Assembly (NCBI RefSeq): GCF_017114995.1
Contig: NZ_JABXKL010000088.1
Span: forward strand, 28,914 to 92,913
Reading direction: 5' to 3'
DNA length: 64,000 bases
DNA from: Nostoc sp. NMS9
GTDB lineage: Bacteria > Cyanobacteriota > Cyanobacteriia > Cyanobacteriales > Nostocaceae
Position 1 is the stretch's first letter. Each line of letters starts with the position of its first letter. The notes beneath the pieces were generated by a model, which was not told where the DNA came from, searched no databases, and saw only the letters and a program-made list of their open reading frames with translations. Positions 44,080 through 54,219 of this stretch are shown here, in pieces. A program made the position numbers and the translations under genes.

Positions 44080-44292
44080 AAAAGAATTAAGCAACAATCT
44101 CCATATATATATGACATAGCAGGTGGAACTTCTGCCACCAATGCCTTGTCCTTGAATCTCTACGACATAAATTTAAGGGTAGCGATCGCTTTTAGTAATC
44201 GGTAATTCCAAGTATAGACCTCGTCGATCCATGATTCGAGGGTTCTGAAATACCAAGGAGTAGTTTTACTAACACTTTCATCCATAAAAAAT

Positions 44293-46467
44293 ATGAGCGA
44301 TGCCTTTAGCCGACTTGCACCCTTCATCCAAGAATATATTTATCATCACCAGTGGACTGAATTACGTCCAGTTCAAATTGCCGCTTGTCAAGTTATATTT
44401 GACACTGATGCTCACTTGCTAGTTACTGCTGCAACTGCTGCTGGTAAAACAGAAGCAGCTTTTCTACCAGTTTTGACTCTATTACATGCCAACCCTGCCG
44501 CCACAATTGGCGCATTATATATTAGTCCAATAAAAGCTTTAATTAACGATCAATTTGAGCGTCTCAACGACTTACTCAAAGAAGCAGATATTCCAGTTTG
44601 GCACTGGCACGGCGATGTTTCACAAACTCGAAAAAACAAGCTTTTAAAGAATCCTCAAGGCATTCTCCAAATTACCCCCGAATCTCTAGAAAGTTTGTTA
44701 ATTAACAAAAATAACGACTTACTTCGCTTATTTGGTGATTTAAGATTTGTCATCATTGATGAAATTCACGCCTTTATGGGTTTAGAACGCGGTTGTCAAA
44801 TTATTTGCCAATTACAACGTTTAGCAAAGTTAACGCAAAAACAACCGCGTCGTATTGGTTTGTCGGCAACTCTTGGTGATTACTCAATAGCTGAAAATTG
44901 GCTGCGATCGGGAACAGATAAGCCAGTAATTACACCAAAAATTGACGGTATAAAACGCCAAATAAAACTAGCTGTAGAACATTTTTATATTACTGATGAA
45001 ATAGATGAATCAGAAGCGACAGCAGATGAACAATATATTTTCAACCTCAGCAAGTATCGCAAATGCCTAATATTTGCTAATAATCGCACACGAACCGAAT
45101 CTGTAATTGCATCTTTGCGACAAATTGCCACACAACAAGGATTACCAGATATATATCATGTGCATCATGGGAGTATATCTGCTAGCTTACGACAAGCTGC
45201 TGAAAACGCAATGCGTGAACCCAACAATCCAGCTGTTACCGCTGCCACTCTAACTCTAGAATTAGGGATAGATATCGGTCATTTAGAGCGAGTGATTCAG
45301 TTAGAATCACCCTTGTCTGTAGCTAGCTTTTTACAGCGCTTGGGACGCAGTGGTAGAAGAGGTGAAGCTGCTGATATGCGTTTCGTTTGCGCTGAAGAGA
45401 AGCCATTACCAGAAGATTCTCTGCCAGAACAAATTCCCTGGCAACTTTTACAGTGTATTGCGATAATTCAACTTTATTTAGAGGAACAATGGATTGAACC
45501 AATCAGACCAATTAAATATCCTTTGAGTTTGCTTTATCACCAAACAATGAGTATTTTAACAGCAGCAGGGGAAATTTCAACTAATGCTCTAGCTAAACAA
45601 ATTTTTAGTCTGCCACCTTTTGCTGCGATTTCCAAAGAGGATTTACAACTATTACTACGCTATTTAATTGATATTGGTCATATTCAGCATACTGAACAAG
45701 GTAAATTAATCCTGGGTTTGGTAGGAGAAAAGGTGGTGAGAAAATTTCAGTTTTATGCTGTCTTTGCTGAACAGCAAGAATACATTGTTAAGCAAGGTTC
45801 AACAGAAATTGGCAGTATTGTCACGCCACTTCCTGTTGGTAATCAATTTGCTTTAGCTGGCAGAACTTGGGAAGTCGTAGAAGTTGACTTTAAAAAGAAG
45901 GCTATTTTTGTTAAACAAGCTGAGGGTAAATCTAGTATTTATTGGCGTGGTGGTGGTGGGACTATTCATACCAAAGTTTTGCAACGAATGCAGCAAGTCT
46001 TATTAGAAAATATTGAGTACAGTTACTTACAAACAAATGCTTTGCAACATTTGCGTCAAGTTCGTCAATTGGTGCAGCAAGTTGGATTAGATAAGCGGAA
46101 TATTTTGCAATTGGAAAAAGGGAAATGCTGTATTTTTCCTTGGATGGGTACGGTTGCTTATCGTACCTTAGAAAGATTACTCAACTCGTACTGCCGGGAA
46201 TCGTTGGAAATTACAAGTATTGGTGGAGTAAATCCCTATTATTTGACAATTAAATTAAGCAAGGATAAATTGAAATATCTTTATCGTGAGATTACTTCCT
46301 TGTGTGAACAAAGAATTACCTCAGAAGATTTAGTTAGTACTTCAGAAGCACCGGAAATTCAAAAATATGATGGTTTTATTCCTCATCCACTTTTATGGAA
46401 AGCTTTTGCTAATGATTATTTGGATATGACAGAACTGAAACAAGTAGTGGCATTATGGAGAGAATAA
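44293..46467 (+). CDS. Lhr-like DEAD/DEAH-box helicase
   Basis: A 724-residue superfamily 2 helicase. Motifs: Q-like element near LRPVQIAACQVIF, Walker A TAATAAGKTEAAF (G51-K52-T53), Ia YISPIKALINDQF, II D156-E-I-H, III GLSATLGD, IV-VI FANNRTRTESV ... VHHGSISASLRQ ... TLELGIDIG ... LQRLGRSGRRGEA. The C-terminal 300 residues include an Lhr-type winged-helix and core domain. It unwinds nucleic acid with ATP, probably in DNA repair or RNA metabolism. The full Lhr is about 1500 residues; this is the short bacterial form without the extra C-terminal domain. It is transcribed alone. Confidence 0.9.
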   Translation: MSDAFSRLAPFIQEYIYHHQWTELRPVQIAACQVIFDTDAHLLVTAATAAGKTEAAFLPVLTLLHANPAATIGALYISPIKALINDQFERLNDLLKEADIPVWHWHGDVSQTRKNKLLKNPQGILQITPESLESLLINKNNDLLRLFGDLRFVIIDEIHAFMGLERGCQIICQLQRLAKLTQKQPRRIGLSATLGDYSIAENWLRSGTDKPVITPKIDGIKRQIKLAVEHFYITDEIDESEATADEQYIFNLSKYRKCLIFANNRTRTESVIASLRQIATQQGLPDIYHVHHGSISASLRQAAENAMREPNNPAVTAATLTLELGIDIGHLERVIQLESPLSVASFLQRLGRSGRRGEAADMRFVCAEEKPLPEDSLPEQIPWQLLQCIAIIQLYLEEQWIEPIRPIKYPLSLLYHQTMSILTAAGEISTNALAKQIFSLPPFAAISKEDLQLLLRYLIDIGHIQHTEQGKLILGLVGEKVVRKFQFYAVFAEQQEYIVKQGSTEIGSIVTPLPVGNQFALAGRTWEVVEVDFKKKAIFVKQAEGKSSIYWRGGGGTIHTKVLQRMQQVLLENIEYSYLQTNALQHLRQVRQLVQQVGLDKRNILQLEKGKCCIFPWMGTVAYRTLERLLNSYCRESLEITSIGGVNPYYLTIKLSKDKLKYLYREITSLCEQRITSEDLVSTSEAPEIQKYDGFIPHPLLWKAFANDYLDMTELKQVVALWRE

Positions 46468-46496
46468 AAAGATAATTTGGAATTATTTAAAATCAG

Positions 46497-47282
46497 CTAT
46501 TTTTTAATTAATTTGTGGAGCGATCGCAAATTATAATTTAAGATTTTTCCAGTATTAAAAAGTTGATATCCAGCGAAAAAGAAAGCAGATGATGCTACAA
46601 CAACTAAAAGATTAACTGACGCGAACACATTGCCAGTAAAAGCTATGACTACAATTCCTAGCGCTATCAAAATCCATCCTAAGTTAGGGTTTATTCGCTG
46701 CTGACAAAGGACGAAAATACCGCAAATACATAGTAATAAACCAGGAATACCAAAAAATATACCAATACGAATATTTGCAGTTAAAATGATGATGCCTGCA
46801 ACCATCAAAGCAAAGCCTATATACCTGGTTGTTTGATTCACCGGAGTTTGTCTGCTGTTCAGATCAATTTGAGGCTGCATTTTTGTAGAACTTGCAAAAG
46901 GAAGAAGATTTTGTTGATGTTGTATCTTACCTTGAAATATAAATGTAACTTTTTCCCCTTGACCAAGGTCTATTCTATCTCCTAAATTTATTTGACAGGG
47001 TGTTCTAGGTTCTAATCTAGTGTTATTGACAAATGTCCCATTAGAACTTCCTAAATCTTCAATAAAGTAATTATTTATATGGATTTGAATTCGTGCATGG
47101 ATGCGAGAAACTACATCTGCATCTGGCAAGTTGGAAACATCAATATCCGGTGAAATTTGGTCATTTGGTTTACCGATATGAAACACCGCAGTATTTGGTG
47201 ATAACTCAAAAGCAGTGTTGGTTTGGACATGAAAAAGCTCTAAACTCAGTCCTATAGCGTTGGATGTACTTAAATTTTGCAT
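46497..47282 (-). CDS. FHA-domain membrane protein
   Basis: A 261-residue protein with an N-terminal FHA domain (about 20-115; phosphothreonine-binding core VSRIHARIQI and DLGSSNGTFVNNTRL) and three or four closely packed transmembrane segments about 150-240 (GFALMVAGIIILTANIRIGI onward). It probably recruits phosphothreonine-bearing proteins to the membrane. Ser/Thr kinases about 5-8 kb away are candidate partners, though that is only proximity. It converges with the helicase gene, 29 bases between stops. Confidence 0.88.
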   Translation of the reverse strand: MQNLSTSNAIGLSLELFHVQTNTAFELSPNTAVFHIGKPNDQISPDIDVSNLPDADVVSRIHARIQIHINNYFIEDLGSSNGTFVNNTRLEPRTPCQINLGDRIDLGQGEKVTFIFQGKIQHQQNLLPFASSTKMQPQIDLNSRQTPVNQTTRYIGFALMVAGIIILTANIRIGIFFGIPGLLLCICGIFVLCQQRINPNLGWILIALGIVVIAFTGNVFASVNLLVVVASSAFFFAGYQLFNTGKILNYNLRSLHKLIKK

Positions 47283-47777
47283 AGTTTTTAGTCAATAATT
47301 TCTCTAGACTTTTGATTTTTGCAAATTAGTAGACAATTTAAATCCGTTATGGCTTAACGATTCCCCCATCTGATGCAAAGGAATCTCAATCCAAACAAAA
47401 CTCTATAGTAACGAGCCACGGTGCTACTAAGCACTTGTTCATAAAATTCAATTTAAATTATAGATAAGTAAGTTGGTGAGAATAATTCAAACTATATTAA
47501 CTAATGTAAAAAATATTCAAATTACTTTGTACTGAGGGCTTTAGTCCTCAAAGTAAGGCTAAAGCCCTCACTACAAACCTTTAATTATTTACGTCGTCCT
47601 ACTTACTTGATCTTAGAGTACCGAACGACTAACTGACCTTAGTCTGCTCATGTGGACTAAGGTCAGTTATCAGTTACGCATAACATGTGAGCAGAGGGCT
47701 ATTTACATATTTTTTCTTAAACAAATGTCAAAGTACAGCTTTGCGTAAAATTGTGGCGTTTTTAAACGTAGAGTATT
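47283..47777. other. intergenic region with two hairpins
   Basis: There is no gene. GAGGGCTTTAG...CTAAAGCCCTC forms a hairpin at about 47527-47572, flanked by GTAC and CTAC. AACTGACCTTAGTC (47631-47644) and GACTAAGGTCAGTT (47655-47668) form a perfect 14-bp stem with a 10-base loop. The second lies about 110 bases beyond the histidine kinase stop codon and may end that transcript, though no T-run follows. Confidence 0.5.
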
Positions 47778-50546
47778 TTAAATTGGAATTTGAATCCAGA
47801 ATTCTGTGCCTTTTCCTGGTTCTGATAGACAATTCAAAATTCCACCATGTTTTTCTACTACAATTTGGTAGCTAATTGACAGTCCTAGACCTGTTCCCTT
47901 TCCTACCTCTTTTGTGGTGAAAAATGGATCAAATAACCGCTTTTTAATGTCTTCTACCATTCCTAATCCGTTGTCGGCAATTCGGATAACAACAAATTTA
48001 CTCTCTAAAATTTCAGTATGAATTATAATTTCCGGTTTATGATTTATTTTTATGCTAACCATTGACTCTTCTAATGCATCGATCGCATTAGTTAAAATAT
48101 TCATAAATACTTGATTAAGCTGCCCAGGATAGCAATCAACTAAAGGCAAATCACCATATTTTTTAACTATAGATATATTTAAGCCAATTCCATTATTTTT
48201 CCAGCGGTGATGCAAAATTAATAACGTATTTTCAATTCCTTCATGAATGTCAACTAGTTTTTTCTCTGCTTCATCATAACGAGAAAAATTTCGCAATCCT
48301 AAAACAATTTCACGGATACGATTAGTACCCATATTCATCGAGGATAGGAGTTTAGAAAGATCGCTAGTAATGAATTCCAAATCAATTTTTTCAGCGAAAT
48401 CTTCAATTTCTAGTTCCGCTTGGGGATAATGTTGCTGATAAAGGTGCAAGAGAGTTAACATCTCTTGAAAGTATTCGTTAGCATAGGTTAAGTTACCATG
48501 AATAAAACTAACTGGATTGTTAATTTCATGGGCCACTCCAGCGACTAATTGTCCTAAGCTAGACATTTTTTCATTTTGGATCAGTTGAGATTGAGTTTGT
48601 TGCAATTTATGCAAGGTTTCGGTGAGTTTTTCAGCTTGAGTTTGAGCCTCTAAAGTAGCAGCGCGACTTTGAGTATAAAGTTGTGCATGATCAATGGCGA
48701 TCGCTAGTTGATCGCAAACAGCTTGTAACAGGTTAATTTCACTGTTATTCCAAACGCGATCGCCACTACAATGACTGCACACAATTGCCCCAATCTCCCC
48801 GGAATTACTCTTAACTGGTAGCATTAGTTGAGATGTGATCCCAAACTCAGTTAAAAGTTCTTGCGTATCATAATCAAGTTGTGATTTCCTATTAATATTT
48901 TCTATACAAATTAGCTCTTGAGAGAGAAGAGTTTGGGTCAAAAAAGTACTTTTTTGCAGTGGAATACTGCCTAACATACTTGCCAAGTTAGGGTTTCGCG
49001 CTTCATAGGTAATAGTCAAGCTTGGTTGGGATGGATGCGGTAAGTAACAAAGAAAGTAGCAACGGTCAATTTGTAATAAGCTGCGAATTTCATTCACAGC
49101 TGTTTCTAAGATCATATCTAGGTTAAGAGAACTGCGGATTTGGCTAGCTAAACGCAGTAATAAGGCTTCCCGACGGCTGAGGAGTTCTTCTCGCGCCCAG
49201 ATTCGGTCAATAGCTACAGCAATATTATTAGCAATCCAATTTAATAGGTTATGAGTTGGTTCGGTAAATAATTGCTTGCTGAATAAAGCAATTATGCCAA
49301 TTAATTGCTGCTCTACTATCAGAGGATAAGCAGAAAATCGAGAAATTGAAAATGTAGACTCGATAAGCTTTTCTGAATGATTAATTGATAATTCTTTGTT
49401 AAAAATAGCTTGATGGTTTTGAATCATTAAGCCAATACTATTATTGACTAAAGCGATATGTTCTGGGAAATCTTGAGTATCGCTCAAAGCACTACAAGTA
49501 ATATCTGTGCAATGAACGCCAGCTTGCAATTGTAGCTGGTTTGTCTGTCGTTCAAATGTCCAGATACAAACAAAGCCGATATCAAGGTATTGGGAAATAG
49601 TATTTGTACAATTTTGCAGAATTTCTGGAAGTGTGCCACTTTGAGATAAAGCTAAACTGACTTCTGCACTCAAAACTGACAAGCGCGATCGCTCTAATAA
49701 AGCTAACTCTGAAAGCTTACGCTGTGTAATATCTGTCCGAATCGATACATATTGATAGGGCTTTCCATCTTGTCCCAACATTGGGGCGATCAAAGTATCT
49801 ACCCAATAAAAAGTTCCATCCTTAGCTTTATTTTGAATTTCTCCTTTCCAAATTTTACCTTGGACGATAGTTTTCCATAAGGTTGTAAAAAATTCTTTTG
49901 TGTGGTATCCAGAATTGATAATTCGATGATCTTGTCCTAGAAGTTCTTGTGGAGAATATTTAGAAACTTCACAAAATAGGTCATTGACATAGGTTATTTT
50001 TCCAGCTCTATCAGTAATAGCTACCAGTGAATGGGCATTTAAGGCAAATTTAAAAGCTTCTAATTCTTGGACAGAATTTTTTAGTGCTATCTCATTCTCT
50101 TTGTTAAGAGTTATGTCACGAGCTACTGCATAAATCAATTTTTCTTCACTGAAACCAGTCGCATTCCACGATAGCCATTTGTAAGAACCATCCTGACAAA
50201 GATAGCGATTTTCAAAGCTAACCGCATCTACAGATTGTGTAATGTTTTGGGCTGCTGCAATAGTAGATTCACGGTCTTCAGGGTGAATAAATTCGATAAA
50301 GGGTTTAGCAACAAGTTCATGAATAGACCAACCTAGTGTTTTTGTCCATGTCGGATTTAAATACTTAAAATAACCATCAAAGTTAGCAATACACAATAAA
50401 TCTATAGAGAGTGAGAAAAATCGAGAGTATTTTTCTTCAGATTTTTTATACTCAGATTTAACTAGTTTCATCAATTTTTTAGGTATGAATCTTTTTGGAG
50501 GAAGGTTAAATAAGTTAGTACGTTTTTTCAGAAGTTTAACAACCAT
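47778..50546 (-). CDS. PAS-PAS-GAF-GAF sensor histidine kinase
   Basis: A protein of about 922 residues (a start at 50564 adds six). Order: PAS about 35-150 (FFSLSIDLLCIANFDGYFKY), PAS about 160-285 (YVNDLFCEVSKYSPQELLGQ) with PAC-type segments, GAF about 300-455, GAF about 465-630 of the cyanobacterial type, a coiled linker, HisKA with the phosphorylated His673 in GVAHEINNPVSFIHG, and a HATPase domain (N box NAIDALEESM, G boxes IADNGLGM and GKGTGLGLSIS). There is no membrane segment, so it is cytoplasmic. The GAFs lack the CH dyad of bilin sensors as far as I can see. No response regulator is adjacent. Confidence 0.9.
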   Translation of the reverse strand: MVVKLLKKRTNLFNLPPKRFIPKKLMKLVKSEYKKSEEKYSRFFSLSIDLLCIANFDGYFKYLNPTWTKTLGWSIHELVAKPFIEFIHPEDRESTIAAAQNITQSVDAVSFENRYLCQDGSYKWLSWNATGFSEEKLIYAVARDITLNKENEIALKNSVQELEAFKFALNAHSLVAITDRAGKITYVNDLFCEVSKYSPQELLGQDHRIINSGYHTKEFFTTLWKTIVQGKIWKGEIQNKAKDGTFYWVDTLIAPMLGQDGKPYQYVSIRTDITQRKLSELALLERSRLSVLSAEVSLALSQSGTLPEILQNCTNTISQYLDIGFVCIWTFERQTNQLQLQAGVHCTDITCSALSDTQDFPEHIALVNNSIGLMIQNHQAIFNKELSINHSEKLIESTFSISRFSAYPLIVEQQLIGIIALFSKQLFTEPTHNLLNWIANNIAVAIDRIWAREELLSRREALLLRLASQIRSSLNLDMILETAVNEIRSLLQIDRCYFLCYLPHPSQPSLTITYEARNPNLASMLGSIPLQKSTFLTQTLLSQELICIENINRKSQLDYDTQELLTEFGITSQLMLPVKSNSGEIGAIVCSHCSGDRVWNNSEINLLQAVCDQLAIAIDHAQLYTQSRAATLEAQTQAEKLTETLHKLQQTQSQLIQNEKMSSLGQLVAGVAHEINNPVSFIHGNLTYANEYFQEMLTLLHLYQQHYPQAELEIEDFAEKIDLEFITSDLSKLLSSMNMGTNRIREIVLGLRNFSRYDEAEKKLVDIHEGIENTLLILHHRWKNNGIGLNISIVKKYGDLPLVDCYPGQLNQVFMNILTNAIDALEESMVSIKINHKPEIIIHTEILESKFVVIRIADNGLGMVEDIKKRLFDPFFTTKEVGKGTGLGLSISYQIVVEKHGGILNCLSEPGKGTEFWIQIPI

Positions 50547-50564
50547 TTTGATAGGATATATCAA

Positions 50565-50934
50565 CCTAGAGACTCACCTAATATCTAGTTATGGCAAAGA
50601 CTGTTTCGCTTACGAATGAAAACGTAGTTAACTTGATGTAGAGCCAATAAGTATCTACTAGTTTTTACTGAGTAAACCAGCTAGCGATTCACTTATTTCT
50701 CTACTAAATAAAGGTTTCCCTAAAAAACTGTAAAGTAAACATTTATATTTTAAATTTAAAATAAGAAGTGTTACGTCAACTGAATTAATCTGAATTTTTA
50801 TCTGTAATTGTCCTTAAGTAGCTAAGGCATTAGTACCGCAAAGCGTAATTCGTAGTTAAGAATTCTATTACGAATTACGTTAGCATAGCGTTAGCGAAGT
50901 ACGAGCGTCCGTAGGAGCGTCATTACAAATTATT
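50565..50934. other. intergenic region with palindromic hairpin
   Basis: There is no gene. CGTAATTCGTA (50844-50854) and TACGAATTACG (50869-50879) are perfect 11-bp arms, 55-90 bases beyond the NurA stop codon on the minus strand. The following GCGTTAGCGAAGTACGAGCG is a phrase common between genes of Nostoc-type genomes. It probably serves as transcript end for nurA and promoter for the kinase. Confidence 0.45.
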
Positions 50935-52113
50935 TTAAGCAATACTCCCACGCTTTCTGGCTTCTTTGTAAGAAGTTCCCACGTTTTTCAAACCAGCTTT
51001 AATCATTTGTTGTTCGAGAAGAGCAAAGAAACGCGCTCTATCGCCACCTTTTACTACTGCTTGATTATGCGCTTCGGCGATCGCTACAGGATAACCATAC
51101 CCTTTTTGTACTTGTGCTAACATCAGTCCCAGTGCTTGATCTAACATGGTTGTATTCTCTGCTACCCATGCTGGAACTTCGATCCTAGCGATTTCAGTGC
51201 CAACGTGGACGTAGCAAAAGTAAATTGTTTGATCGCCATAAAGTTCCAAAATGGGAGAATTGCTGCGCCACAAGGTACTACGTTGTCCTGGTTTGAGTCG
51301 GGTTCCCCAAACAGAAGTATCTCGCAACTGTTCAAAAATTTTACAAGCTACTTTTTCTAGCTGATTTGGGCAATGACTTTTACAGTCTGGCGCTGGATGG
51401 GGACAAGCTAATAACCGTAAAAAGTTCATTGTTTCGATGCTACGAGAGGCGCTAAGATAGCCCATCAACGGAATTCGAGCATCACGCATCTGCTGCCAAG
51501 CTTCCAGAATGGGCGGTAAAATGCGATCGCGTGCATCCATCGGCAATTGTTCTAAAAACCAGTAAATTAGCGAACCATCTACCATTGCTAGCGCTGGCGT
51601 TTCTCCTGACGCTGCACTACAGGCAAGTTCTGCTAACACCGTTGTTTCTGAAGCAGTGCGGCGAAAACTCATCCATTCCTCAGTTCTAATTCCCCACTGC
51701 CGAGACATATATAAATCTTCTGGGCGGTAAAATACTTCTGGCAAACTATCGAGTAGCGGATGGCGATTTTGTCCGTAGTGCAAGACGACTCTGCCAATAT
51801 TTAGCAGATAACAGTAAGCAATTTCATGATGGTTGGGGGCAATTTGAGAACCATCGGTAGCGATGACAGTATGAATTTTTGGGGGAACTGGGATATCGAT
51901 GCAGGTTTCTAGTGGCTCAATTGGGGTAGCATTAGCAAAGAGAATGCGATCGCGCCATTTTTCCTGGCGATCGATTAAATCTTGTTGACACTCGTAAGCA
52001 TTTTTTAAATGTTGTTGTGCCAGTTCTAAACGCTGACGACTGGCAGCAGCTTCTAAAGTAAGATGCTGACTTAAACCCTGCATTTGTCGCGCCAGTTTTG
52101 TTAGATCAAGCAT
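50935..52113 (-). CDS. NurA-domain nuclease
   Basis: A 392-residue protein of the NurA superfamily: the core ATDGSQIAPNHHEIAYCY supplies the first metal Asp, MVDGSLIYWFLEQ the second, and VAIAEAHNQAVVKGGDRARF the C-terminal acidic/His site. NurA proteins are Mn-dependent 5'-3' exonucleases that work with HerA ATPases in double-strand-break end processing in archaea; in cyanobacteria the HerA partner is encoded elsewhere or is absent. A Cys-rich segment (CPHPAPDCKSHC) could bind zinc. It is a lone gene with no adjacent repair gene. Confidence 0.85.
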   Translation of the reverse strand: MLDLTKLARQMQGLSQHLTLEAAASRQRLELAQQHLKNAYECQQDLIDRQEKWRDRILFANATPIEPLETCIDIPVPPKIHTVIATDGSQIAPNHHEIAYCYLLNIGRVVLHYGQNRHPLLDSLPEVFYRPEDLYMSRQWGIRTEEWMSFRRTASETTVLAELACSAASGETPALAMVDGSLIYWFLEQLPMDARDRILPPILEAWQQMRDARIPLMGYLSASRSIETMNFLRLLACPHPAPDCKSHCPNQLEKVACKIFEQLRDTSVWGTRLKPGQRSTLWRSNSPILELYGDQTIYFCYVHVGTEIARIEVPAWVAENTTMLDQALGLMLAQVQKGYGYPVAIAEAHNQAVVKGGDRARFFALLEQQMIKAGLKNVGTSYKEARKRGSIA

Positions 52114-52193
52114 AAAAGTAAGTGTGAAGTGAGGAGTGAATACTTGTGAGTTATTATTTCACCTAATTTTATAAAACACATAGTTTGATTTAT

Positions 52194-52307
52194 ATAGATA
52201 TCTTGCAAAAGTCCCTAACACCCCTCCCCTTAGTAAGGGGAGGGGAGACAAAGCATAGCTTTGGCGGGGGTGGGGTTCTTATTTGTGATTTATGCAAGAG
52301 GTCTAAT
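52194..52307. repeat. MITE-like repeat, copy 2
   Basis: This has the same ends as the element at 9213-9339 (ATAGATATCTTGCAAAAG ... TTTATGCAAGAGGTCTAAT) and the shared CTTTGGCGG...GGGGTTCTTA core. The middle carries a different self-complementary segment, CCCCTCCCCTTAGTAAGGGG, that folds on itself. It is in the promoter region upstream of the NurA gene. Confidence 0.8.
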
Positions 52308-52350
52308 AGACATGTCCAAAAATTAAATATGTGTTATTCAGAATCCTTGT

Positions 52351-52375
52351 AGAGACGTAGCACTGCTACGTCTCT
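52351..52375. repeat. palindrome AGAGACGTAG / CTACGTCTCT
   Basis: Perfect 10-bp arms around CACTG, followed on the plus strand by TTTTTC. In form it is a plus-strand terminator, but no plus-strand gene precedes it; it more likely belongs to the palindrome family at 6551, 29948, 37231 and 63525. Confidence 0.75.
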
Positions 52376-52397
52376 TTTTCACTGGATATTTAATATA

Positions 52398-53183
52398 TTA
52401 AAGCCAAGCTGAGAAATCTTTGGCAAACTGAGAAAGTGATAACAACTGAATTCGCGGATCGTTTTGAGCAGCTTCCCTTTCTGCTTGGGTATTATAGCCC
52501 CAGTCTGCAAGGAAAAGTTTCACATCCTCAAGGTCTGCTTGCTGTTGGACTATCTGTAATGTCTTGAGCCTATCTTCTACAAACCAGAGACTAACTGGCT
52601 TGTCTTCTGCTGACTGGATTAATTCTCGCAAAATTTCATATTTGAGACGCTTGACTTCTTTCCCAAAGATTGCTTCTGGTGGTAAATTCACTCCTTCTTG
52701 TTGCAACAACTGCTGTACAAAACGCCCTTCTTTAGTTGTCACAATATAGAGCTTAACTCCATTGTCAATAGTTAATTTTATTTTTTCTACTACAGCCGGA
52801 TAAAATCTATGCAGACTCAGCCAACTACCTAAATCCGTAGTAATCCATTCATCTCGCTGGTTATCTAGTTTCGCACCAATTTCTCTTGCTTGTAGCTTGT
52901 CATTTAACAAAATTTTTGGGGCAATGCTTATCCATTCATGAAGAATCTTTTCGTCAGGAATTCCATCTATCAAGGCTTTAATTAAAATGGGCATTTCCCA
53001 ACCCGTTTCAATAACAGGCCTTAGTCGATAGAATCTCAAAGCTAAATCATCTGGCGGTGTGTCGTTAGCAGAAGACCAAATTTCACAGTAGGTACGCCAT
53101 GCTACCTCAAAATATTCAATTAATCCGTCGCAAATCACTCCATCAAAGTCCAGGGCTAAAATTTTGGGACTACTTGCGGTCAT
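52398..53183 (-). CDS. HAD-superfamily hydrolase
   Basis: A 261-residue haloacid-dehalogenase-type protein. Motif I is ALDFDGVICDG (nucleophile and acid/base Asp pair at about 11 and 13), motif II the threonine in IVTTKEGRF, and motif IV the acidic pair near LWFVEDRLKTLQ. A cap domain of about 120 residues lies between motifs I and II. It hydrolyses a phosphate ester of unknown identity. Typical for single-copy cyanobacterial HAD proteins. No adjacent pathway gene gives a clue. Confidence 0.88.
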   Translation of the reverse strand: MTASSPKILALDFDGVICDGLIEYFEVAWRTYCEIWSSANDTPPDDLALRFYRLRPVIETGWEMPILIKALIDGIPDEKILHEWISIAPKILLNDKLQAREIGAKLDNQRDEWITTDLGSWLSLHRFYPAVVEKIKLTIDNGVKLYIVTTKEGRFVQQLLQQEGVNLPPEAIFGKEVKRLKYEILRELIQSAEDKPVSLWFVEDRLKTLQIVQQQADLEDVKLFLADWGYNTQAEREAAQNDPRIQLLSLSQFAKDFSAWL

Positions 53184-53320
53184 TGGTTTGAGAATGAAAC
53201 TGCTGTTGTCAGCTTATCCGACAAATTTAAATCATGCAGTATTTTTTGTTAGTCTTTTATAATTCATAACTTGCGGAAAAAGTATGGTGGGATTGTGACA
53301 TTTGATTGGTTACTGGTGGG

Positions 53321-53887
53321 TTAACGAGGATCTACAGCAGGTTTGCGATCGACTAAACGAATTTGGTTTTGCTTGACTACTACAGTGATTAGTGGTAAAG
53401 AACGTTTAGCTGGCCCATGAACAACTCGACCCTGAGAATCGTATTGAGATCCATGACAAGGACAAATAAAGTGATTCTTCTCAAGATCCCACTCGACTGT
53501 ACATCCTAAATGGGTGCAGATTGGACTGATAGCGTACTCAGCAATTTGTGGCCCGTCTTGAATAATCAGATAATCAACGCTACGATCTGGCAAGCCTTTT
53601 ACCAGAATCGGAATTCCTGACTTTGCGGTTGCTAATAGTGCATTATCCTCAATTTGCTTGCCATCTTCAGTCAGTGCCACCGATCCTGGAAGATAATTTT
53701 GACAGCGTGAATTCTTTGGATAAAGTGAGCAAAGGGTTTCTAAGTCTATCTCACGACTTTGGCTGACTTTGGGAAATAGATATCCGATAGCTACTGATGC
53801 AACTGTAGTACCTAGCATATAGGTTAAGAAATCCCGGCGCGTTTTTATCTTCGCTGGAATTTTGCCATTACTAGAAGAATGTTCCAT
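53321..53887 (-). CDS. Tat-anchored Rieske [2Fe-2S] protein (PetC-like)
   Basis: A 188-residue protein from the ATG at 53887; a start at 53908 adds seven. The N-terminus has a twin-arginine motif (KTRRDFL) and one hydrophobic segment (about 22-38), so it is membrane-anchored outside the cytoplasm. The cluster ligands are C124-x-H126 and C142-x2-H145, with structural cysteines C129 and C144 forming the disulfide, as in cytochrome b6f/bc1 Rieske proteins. It is not beside petA, so it is probably an alternative PetC or another electron carrier. An insertion of about 25 residues (LETLCSLYPKNSRCQNYLPG) carries two more cysteines. Confidence 0.88.
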   Translation of the reverse strand: MEHSSSNGKIPAKIKTRRDFLTYMLGTTVASVAIGYLFPKVSQSREIDLETLCSLYPKNSRCQNYLPGSVALTEDGKQIEDNALLATAKSGIPILVKGLPDRSVDYLIIQDGPQIAEYAISPICTHLGCTVEWDLEKNHFICPCHGSQYDSQGRVVHGPAKRSLPLITVVVKQNQIRLVDRKPAVDPR

Positions 53888-54219
53888 GATGATTCGATTT
53901 CCCGACAAAGGTCTACTAATATACTACGGTGCGATCGCATTAATATTAATGTACATTTGTGTTTGCTATGGGTTCATTTTCATAAAATTTGCTTTTTTTA
54001 AGAGTTGCGCCTGAACTGTAGTTTTTAATTATTATTTATTCCTGGAGTATGAGGTTATTTATAAGCTTCAGAGCTAGGCTATAACCTAAGATATGTTCCC
54101 TCACAAAATCTATTCATCAAAATATATTCTCAAACTCTCTCCAGAGAAAGAACTCTTTATGCCTTTGATTTTTTAAGCTGTTCTTAGTCAAGTTCTATAT
54201 TTTAATAACTGAAAGCGCC
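53888..54219. other. divergent promoter region
   Basis: There is no gene. AT-rich sequence between the divergent Rieske and 110-residue genes. I could not choose promoter elements with confidence. Confidence 0.35.

Noticed and set aside
44293..52113. Lhr-type helicase and NurA as one repair system
   Set aside because: They are about 4.5 kb apart on opposite strands with an FHA protein and a histidine kinase between them, so no operon link is visible.
52351..52375. Terminator for a plus-strand gene
   Set aside because: The hairpin is followed by TTTTTC on the plus strand, but no plus-strand gene or promoter precedes it; it fits the dispersed palindrome family better.
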